DNA of 64,000 nt from Channa striata (Eukaryota > Chordata > Actinopteri > Anabantiformes > Channidae): contig CM065172.1 in NCBI GenBank assembly GCA_033026295.1, positions 12,507,665-12,571,664 on the forward strand, in the 5' to 3' direction. Positions within the stretch are counted from its first letter, which is position 1. Every line of letters starts with the position of its first letter. Made by a program: the position numbers and the translations under genes. Shown here one piece after another: positions 37,087-64,000 of this stretch. Under the pieces are notes generated by a model that was not told the DNA's origin, ran no database searches, and saw only the letters and a program-made list of their open reading frames with translations.

Positions 37087-37250
37087 GAAGCACCAGATGA
37101 ATTTACAGACCTTCACAGCATGATGCAGATACTGTTCCCAGGTCAAGACAAGCATCTTAGCGCCTTTTTGTATGTTAGCTGCAGTTTTGTTAAAGTATGA
37201 CTATAGCAATCTATAACTTATATAGTTAACTTATACTCCTTCCTACTGTA
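37087..37250 (+). other. lhfpl5: Putative lhfpl5 3' UTR exon (3' end uncertain)
   Basis: A very strong acceptor (pyrimidine run TTCCTCCTCTTTTACAG) ends at 37086, about 755 nt after the donor that sits one base past the lhfpl5 stop. No AATAAA follows within about 200 nt, so the end is a guess. It is noncoding if real. Confidence 0.4.
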
Positions 37251-37558
37251 GGAGTTTGTTATTTATGCCCAAAATGTAAGAAATTTAAAAGAAACAAACC
37301 TGAGTATTGTGTGTTGTATGAACATCTGTTTTATTGTATGGTGTGTTGTACAGTTTTGTAGATTGACACTTTCTTTCTTGAATCTGACGAGAATGAAAAT
37401 TTCTTTTTTACCTAGGCCTCAACAAATACATAGGTTACTTTGAAATGATAAATTTTGGACACCATTACATAACATCAGATTTCACCATGTGTATGGTAAA
37501 AACAGTGACATCATTAACAGTTGGCCATACATAAAACGGAGCATATCTTCCATACACT

Positions 37559-37564
37559 TTTATT
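37559..37564 (-). terminator. srpk1: Candidate srpk1 polyadenylation signal AATAAA
   Basis: AATAAA on the minus strand, about 920 nt after the srpk1 stop. A second one lies near 37677-37682. Either would give a 3' UTR of roughly 0.8-0.95 kb. Confidence 0.5.
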
Positions 37565-38484
37565 AAAACACAGCTACCCAGCTAAATCGTTTTAGCTAAG
37601 ATATAAGATTTTTTTAAAAACTGTACATAACTGTAATATACATAAAGGCAAACTCTTTGGTACAGATATATACAGTTTATTTTCACTTTTTTTTCCATTA
37701 AATTGGGCTTCCTAACATTTCTTGTTGAAACCTTTATAACATTATATTCCTGAATTGAAATAGGTGTATGAGAATACCAGCCTCCCATGAAAGATCTGAA
37801 GTGACTAACCACACGGAATACCAGGTGACAACAGCTTTGTTATGGCTAAATTATATGACCTACTTTATCAGACAGCAAATGTCCCAGTAAAAAAAACTGA
37901 GTGTGTCTGAATTAATGCTGCGAACTTTCAGTCGGTCAGTGTAAAGGTCACCCAGTGTGCAACTTCCCAAGCCTACTTTACAAATAGAAATGTATAACTT
38001 ACATGTGTAAAGAAAAAAGTACACAGTAGTAATGAAAATGGGGTAAAAAAGTGAAATGAGTCCTTTCTAAAGGAGACAAAAATGACTGATAAAGGCTACA
38101 TATCCTTGACTTGTTTGGGTTTTAGTGCAGGAGTGTAACAGACAAGGATGAGTCACTAGCAGTACATCAACAGGTTTGCTTAGTCAGGTGGATGAATGAA
38201 GCACAGCAGTTGGAGCCAACATGACCACAAAATAAGAAAATCCACTGGATTCCTGACGTCATCATACCAAGAGAAGAACCAGCAAATACAAAGCAAACAT
38301 ACACAGAAGCATCAGCTCAATAACAAGAACATAAGAAATCTAAAACAAAACAAAAAGAAATAAATATTCATCTGATAGGCCCAAACTGGAAAGTGATCTG
38401 TTGCAGTCTCTGGAGAAAGTGTAAGTGTGTGTGTGTGTGTGTGTGTGCGCGTGTGCACGTGGAGGTCTGTCGTGGAGGTCTCCA
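37565..38484 (-). other. srpk1: srpk1 3' UTR
   Basis: AT-rich transcribed region after the stop. It contains the (GT)n at 38425-38447, which reads as (CA)n in the mRNA shortly after the stop. Confidence 0.55.
38425..38447. repeat. (GT)n microsatellite in srpk1 3' UTR
   Basis: About eleven GT units followed by GCGCGTGTGCACGTGG. CA repeat on the transcribed strand. Confidence 0.92.
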
Positions 38485-50695
<12,211 letters not shown>

Positions 50696-51837
50696 GTTGG
50701 CTGCTGCACTCGCACTAGCTTAGCCGTTAGCCACACCGCCAGTGATCGAATGTTCTACGCATGCGCACTGCCTCGTTTTGCTCTGGAGACGCTTGCCCGC
50801 TGATGGTGTCTGCACCTGAGCATCAACGCATTTTTATGGATTTGACTACAGTGAAGCTGCAGAAATCTGCACACTGCATGGCCAGACCACACTAGGCAAG
50901 GATTCCTGTAATGGAAATATGTAGATTAGGCATTTGGCTTCTCTGCAAAAAGAGCTTTCCTTAATAAATCACTTAAGTTGCTCAAATTCCTTAAAATGCA
51001 CAGTTGACTAAATGACAAAAATCTCTTGCCTGTTTTATCTGATCAATTAATAAATGTTTTTTATTTAATTAAAATCCTGCATGAGATTTATTCGTCAAAC
51101 AATTGTAACAGTCAGTGGCAGACTAAAAGGCAGAGGCAGAAAAATGTATAATAATTACTATCACCAGAAAACAAAGATGCAGACATGGCCAAAGGGCTTC
51201 ATAGCTTTGCTGCATCGTGGGATCATCTTTATAATATTTGCTCCACTCAGTGGATGACATGTCAGGCACCTTATTATGTTTGCCCTACTTTTAGAGCAAC
51301 TTAGAGCAATCTTTTTATTTTTGCTCTATTATGTGGGGACCATACAGAGTACTTTTTGGTACCTTACAGGGTAATTTATCATGTTCACTCCACTTTAGAG
51401 ACATCTTAGTATGAGGCACCAAAAATAAAAGTATTCTAATTTCAAAATGCAAAATTATAATTAATTCATTAAATTATAATTATAATTGAAAATTTAATGT
51501 GTACATCACTTTAATGTTGCAGCTGGTAGGTATGGACCTTATTTTAATGACCTTATACAAAAAATTAACTATATAAAAAATCCAATAGAAATCCTAACTT
51601 ATATTTTTTCAGTTAACTTTACTGAGTTATCAACAAATGCACTTCTTATTAGTTTTTATCAAGTTAGAGGTTGAAAAACTTTTTACTTATTGTTTTTGAG
51701 TGACACTAACTTAAAACAATCAAGTACAGTAACAACAAATAAGGCAATTACACAACTTAACCACTGGGAGGCAGTAATTTACAAAAATGTGCTTATTACA
51801 AAGGTGTGGATTCACAGGGTCAAAAAGGTGCATATCA

Positions 51838-51892
51838 ATACATTTACATTTACATTTAGTCATTTGGCAGACGCTTTTATCAATAGGGTCCA
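51838..51892 (+). mobile_element. Fragment of a widespread fish dispersed repeat
   Basis: ACATTTACATTTAGTCATTT then GGCAGACGCTTTTATCAATA is the highly conserved fish word that normally continues CCAAAGCGACTTACA. The family name is uncertain. Confidence 0.65.
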
Positions 51893-52232
51893 AACATTGT
51901 GGTGCGATTGATAAACCCAGTCTAATTATCTATTTTCCCTTTTTTTGCTTTTGGAATATCTCGTACTGACATATGCTAAGGACAACGGAAGGATGCAAGT
52001 AAAATGTATTTCCCGTTTGTGCAGTACAATGGTGGGATTGATCTGAGCACTAGACGGTTCTGGCGCTTTTTAACATGTTTTTAGGCAAATAGTTGGCCCA
52101 ACTTAAATAAGTATGTTATTTGACACCTAACTCGAAATTATAATAGTAAAAAAATCATAATTCTCAATGCTCCATACTGAGTTTATTTTTATTATATTTA
52201 ATTTAGTGTATTTTAAATTTAGTAACTGTAAG

Positions 52233-52310
52233 TTTGATTTACTTTACCTCTGAAAAGTAAAGTAATTATAATTTTGATTTACTTTACATCTGAAAAGTTA
52301 GTATAGTTAT
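52233..52310. repeat. Two-copy tandem repeat, about 40 bp unit
   Basis: TTTGATTTACTTTACCTCTG AAAAGTAA.. at 52233 is repeated from 52273 with few changes. Confidence 0.75.
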
Positions 52311-52371
52311 CAAATAAATGTAGTTTACATTGACATTACATTTAATGGATTCTTAAGTTAAGTAGAAAAAC

Positions 52372-52428
52372 TTCAAAATTGTACCTATGTACAGTGTTTA
52401 AGTAAAATGTAGTTACTGTCCACCACTA
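52372..52428. mobile_element. hAT-type element end, fragment
   Basis: AATTGTACCTATGTACAGTG..AAGTAAAATGTAGTTACTGT then CCACCACTA matches the terminal words of the same family as the element at 33868-34561. Confidence 0.45.
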
Positions 52429-54163
52429 ATATTAATAGTAACAAAAGTGTATACACAGTAACAGACTCAGTAAGTGAAGATTGGATTATGAGGATTCTGA
52501 ATAGTTAACGAAGACAGTCAATAGATGGTAGTAAATATACATATACAATACTCAGCTAGGTTTGCTTATTATTTCTTCTGACCATTTCTGGAATTTTCTT
52601 AAACAACACACTAGAAGTCAACTTACTTGTACGTATATGTTTTAAACAATAGTAATTTATAATAATTTTAAACTTTAGTAATCCAGCAGTGGCAACAGAG
52701 ACAGTGAAGTATTTATGAACTAAACTGTTTAAGTAGTGGGCTAATTTAAATTTAATCTGTCTCCTACATGTCAAATAACTGACAAAAAGATTAAGTGAAT
52801 TAATTGTTTGTGCTCACACAATATGGCTGAACAACTATATGAACATTTAACTTTACATTGCCTGGAATGAAACTGAATATTGACATAGACAATAAGAAAT
52901 ACTCAACTACAGTCGACCACTTGAGTCAAAGTTAAGTCGCAGTACATCCACTTCAGAGACTGAATCTGTCTCTACAGCTGCATCTTACTACCCCAATGTA
53001 CAGCTGGGGGTTAAAACATTGTACCGCTGGGAATTAATGCCATGGACTGTTCAAATAAAAGACGTGAATGTGAAACTGCTCAGCTTGTTTCCACTGAAAC
53101 AGTTTGACAAGTATCTGCACATCTAGCAACAGATCGATCAAACCAGTTTGCAAATACACTGAAAGTGGAATCAGCAAGAACCAACTTGCATCTGGATCTG
53201 TTGATATCATTTGTAAACTTTTAAATTAACGGTTATTTTGTGCCTGGGGTGCATTGTGTGATTGTAGTGGTTGACAGTACTCCTACAGTACAGAAGGAGT
53301 AGCAGCAATGTGAGGTCAGTTGTTGATGAGTATGACAATCTGTGGAAAGAACCTGTTCCAGAAGCTGTCAGTTTTGGCAGACAGAGCTCTGTAGCACCTG
53401 CCGGGGGGGAAGAGCTAGAAGGAAAAAAGGTTCTGTGCTGATTTTCTTCATTTTCTGGCTCCTAAGTTTTCCTGTCGAGTGGATAGAGGAGCACCAATGA
53501 TGTGGTGTGACAAACTCCATGACTCCATGAGCAGATGCAACTTCTGGTAGGTTAAACTGCTTTTACTGCTAAAGGAATTCTATCCTCCACTTAACCGTAA
53601 ACAGGTTTTAAATAATCCTCACGTCATTATTAACAATATTAAGTCTAAGTATTCTTTCACGAATATTATGTTACTGCTGAAAAACTTCGTCTCTCTGTAA
53701 GATTATTTAGGATTCAGCATAGAAATGGGAAATTATTTTTGAATAATTATATTCAAAGAAAAAAATTACACCTGAGATCAATCAGGTGTAATTACAATTA
53801 CTTTTGTACAAAGACAAAACTGCAGCAATCATCGCACTTTCGCCTACATTTCCCAGAATACCCAATATTTTTTTAAAAGCAAAGCCACTGTTTTTTTTTT
53901 TCAGTCCAAACACAAATGTTACTTCTAGCAAAACTCTTGTTTTCTATTCATGGCATTTTCGGTCAATTTCACTCTAGTGTGGCAGATAAAACACCTTCCG
54001 TCACTTGAAAGTCAAATGATCAATTATATTAAACATACTTTTCCAAGTCATTACTTGGTAAAATTATCAGATCCAAAACCTCCGTGTAGCTTCGTGTTTT
54101 CTAATGATGAGCACACAGAACAGGCACGTTTTAAAAAGTGTTTTTTTTCTTTAAAAATAAGTC

Positions 54164-54169
54164 TTTATT
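54164..54169 (-). terminator. mapk14: Candidate mapk14 polyadenylation signal AATAAA
   Basis: AATAAA on the minus strand about 980 nt past the mapk14 stop. Another lies at 55097-55102 but only about 45 nt past the stop. Confidence 0.4.
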
Positions 54170-55145
54170 TTGTTAAACAAAGGACTGAAAACAGCAAATA
54201 TTCTGCTGGACTAAAAATAGTTTTAGGGATCTTTCAATTGCTGTTTATAAATACCACCTCCACAAAGTATAAATACATTGTAAATCCCTTTTTTAGACAT
54301 TAAAGCAGTTTATCTTTTAGTGACTTTAGCATGACACTTGCAATTCCTCTAAACCAATAACACACTCACACAAAGAAAAAAAAGTATTTAACTGATATAC
54401 ATGCTAAAAGTGATTGCTTCATAACATAGGCACAATAAAGTCAGATTTTAAAAATATGGCACAGATATTTACATTTTTTGAGCCAAGCATGTACCCATTA
54501 ATATTCCTTTAACAGCATAGGCTCAGATTTATCTGTGCTGCTAACATATGCGTCAGTGTCTCATAGGGTACGAACTATCCAAAAATGTGTAAAATTCAGT
54601 TAGTGAGCAGTGAGAATAGGTACAATCTCAATTTGTTAGACTTAAGAAACTTAAATCTGTTTGTCACAGACAATAACTGAAATAAACATCATTCACAAAT
54701 ACAAACGTATGTGACAGCATGGCAAGGTGAGTGATAGACCAGCCTATTCATTTATCAACTGACAAGACACAGCTTATTCATAAGTTAATGAACAGAATTT
54801 TAAAAACACAAAATAGCACAGCAATAGGTCCAGGCCTTTCAGCATCTCAGATTCACAGTGATGAGCTGAAGTCTGAATATTTCAAAAACATCTGAATAAT
54901 ATAAAATAAATTTATAATATTAGAGAAAAGTGACATTTCCCAGCACTGGCGGTTTATAAATAAGAATGACTGGTCTCTCTCCTAATGATCCAAATACAAA
55001 AGCTGATCATGAAGAGTGTTTGCTTGATTAACAATGACTGATAAAAGTTGGTAGGCAATCTTATAAATGTGCGTCAGAGTTTAATATGAATGCACGTTTA
55101 TTCATGTTGTAAAATTGTAGGACACTGATGTCGTAACATGTCCCA
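54170..55145 (-). other. mapk14: Probable mapk14 3' UTR
   Basis: AT-rich region between the stop and the distal AATAAA. No splice sites or genes recognised. Confidence 0.5.
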
Positions 55146-62473
<7,328 letters not shown>

Positions 62474-64000
62474 CTGTTGAAAAAGTGAGCAAAGACTTAA
62501 GCTCAAACCTCACCCAAAATAAACACGACAATCATCTCAACTGCTCTCATGCAGTTTTTGTCAGCATGGACTGATGAAATTAAACCCGCTGAGCTCTGTG
62601 AACTAGAAATGAACTTTGAAAAAGCAAGTTTGTCAATTTTAAGCAGAAACTTCATACGGTTCAGAATGGGCTGAATTTGCTTTCAAACCAAGGCGGTGCA
62701 GTAAGAGCTGCTGAAGGCTAGGAAAAGGGCATAATCAGCAGAAAATGCTATCTCTCAGCAGATTGGAAGCAGCCCTGCCTACAGGCTGTTCTGCATGCTG
62801 AAGGCTGACTGTCTCTTTAACCCAACACTTCCTCCTCACCTAACCCTAGTTATGGCTGATGGACAACCACCTGTGGCTGCTGCTGTGTGATGCTGTAAAC
62901 TGTTAAAGCCAAAATCAACAAGATTCATTGTGCAAATAACAACAACAACATAAAAAAGCTAAATTAAATTCAAACATACCCTGTTCTAAAACTCTGCAGT
63001 TATATGTGCATGCCCCTTGACCAGACAGCTAATAAATGGTGCTTATTTACTAGTCCACTTCTTATAACAAAGCCAAATGTATTAATTTAGTTGACAATTT
63101 TCAGGTGGATGCAATCCCAAAAATCTACAAATCTAATTAAGGCTGTGCAGCTCTAGTACAATGACTCACTGTAAACTTAGTGTATATGCAATGGACTCTG
63201 CCCTGACAATATAAGCCCAGAAAAAAACTAACCAAAAAGAAAACAATCACAGTCAATGCATTGGTGAGCTACCAGTAATCTGACCGGCGACAGATGATCC
63301 TATTGCCCAGCAACAGTACAGCTGTAAGCTTCCATTTGCAAAACAAACATCTGCCCTTTAAAGTCAAGTGTACCGCTGACAATGTTGTGTCCTACATAAT
63401 ATCAGCACAACCTATTTAATCACCACAACAAAAATGCGCATGGTTGTGAAGGTTTACCCTTTTGGCACCAAGCAGCACGGAAATGCATCTGACTAACAGG
63501 AATCTCTAATAAGCAGAACAAATCAAAAGATGTGACATTATCTCCACGCAAAGATACATGTAAATTTCCCTTTGCTGCAGATTTGTTAATAAACATTAAC
63601 AGTAATGGTAGGCTGAGCAGTGGAGTTTCAAGTGTGTGTCATTTGTCAGGGCAGCAGAAATCAAACCTTCACTTCAAGGCCTGTGTAAGTTTGGGTGATA
63701 TGAAGCTACATTTGGCGCTAGTGTTTCAAAGTTCTTTGAAGCTGATGGGATGTTTCAGAGATAAGCAATACATTTTCAAGTTACAAACTTATACTATTAT
63801 AAACCTGGCACTTACAGAGCTGTGATGAACTGTTTCGATCACTAGGTAGGTTTGCGGTTATTTGAAACTTTAACATGTCATCTTAGATGTGAACTATGCA
63901 AACAGTAGATACAGGTAAGCACACTGGGCTTTATACAATAGCCTAATCCATTAATATATGACAACATGATCATAGAAGCTTTGTATTATTAAATTGAGAC
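62474..64000 (-). other. mapk14 intron 1, 3' part
   Basis: No match to the expected exon 1 (RPTFYRQE.., GSGAYGSV) on the minus strand, so the intron runs past the window edge. Nothing else recognised. Confidence 0.7.

Larger units (their letters stand above)
50800..54150. other. Intergenic srpk1-mapk14, repeat fragments only
   Basis: About 3.4 kb of AT-rich sequence with the repeat fragments listed here. The anion-transporter gene SLC26A8, which sits between these two genes in human, was not detected. Confidence 0.55.

Noticed and set aside
50800..54150. Remnants of slc26a8
   Set aside because: Looked for because of human gene order; no frame resembling a sulfate-transporter or STAS domain was seen.

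Overview
This is vertebrate nuclear DNA, most likely from a teleost fish. The exons are short with GT..AG introns, the noncoding DNA is AT-rich with long microsatellites, and the dispersed repeats are fish types: a tRNA-derived SINE with the conserved 'gtgtccttgggcaagacact' body, hAT-type 'CAGAGGTGG..' terminal repeats, Tc1-like ends and a LINE 3' tail. No species can be named from the window. Four protein-coding genes were found by reading exons, splice sites and phases directly. Family assignments rest on remembered protein families; no database search was run.

Layout. (1) Positions 120-11,487, minus strand: the first three coding exons of a copine, best match CPNE5. They encode the start of the first C2 domain, and the rest of the gene lies left of position 1. 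(2) About 11.8-32.9 kb: roughly 21 kb with no gene I can support, holding microsatellites, repeat fragments and an unusual ACAGT/ACTGT-rich tract. (3) 33,104-36,331, plus strand: a complete lhfpl5 coding region (two coding exons, 218 aa), a four-pass subunit of the hair-cell mechanotransduction complex, probably with a further 3' UTR exon near 37.1 kb. (4) 38,485-50,695, minus strand: complete srpk1, the SR-protein kinase, with 16 coding exon positions (654 aa), converging on lhfpl5. (5) 55,146-62,473, minus strand: mapk14 (p38 alpha) exons 2-12; exon 1 lies beyond the right edge.

The most notable signal is shared by the two kinase genes. srpk1 carries two alternative versions of one 93-nt exon, and mapk14 carries two alternative versions of one 80-nt exon. 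Both pairs encode the same part of the CMGC kinase fold, the 'DH..L..I..L.GTP/LLG.xP' helix after subdomain IX. The mapk14 pair matches the known mammalian CSBP1/CSBP2 pair and appears to be kept exclusive by a U12-type donor together with reading frame. In srpk1 one copy resembles SRPK1 and the other resembles SRPK2/3. I know of no standard description of the srpk1 pair.

srpk1 also contains a U12-type intron whose donor begins GA instead of GT. Relative to the human 6p21 block as I remember it (LHFPL5, SRPK1, SLC26A8, MAPK14, then CPNE5 farther away), this window has cpne5 directly beside lhfpl5, no slc26a8, and mapk14 in the opposite relative orientation.
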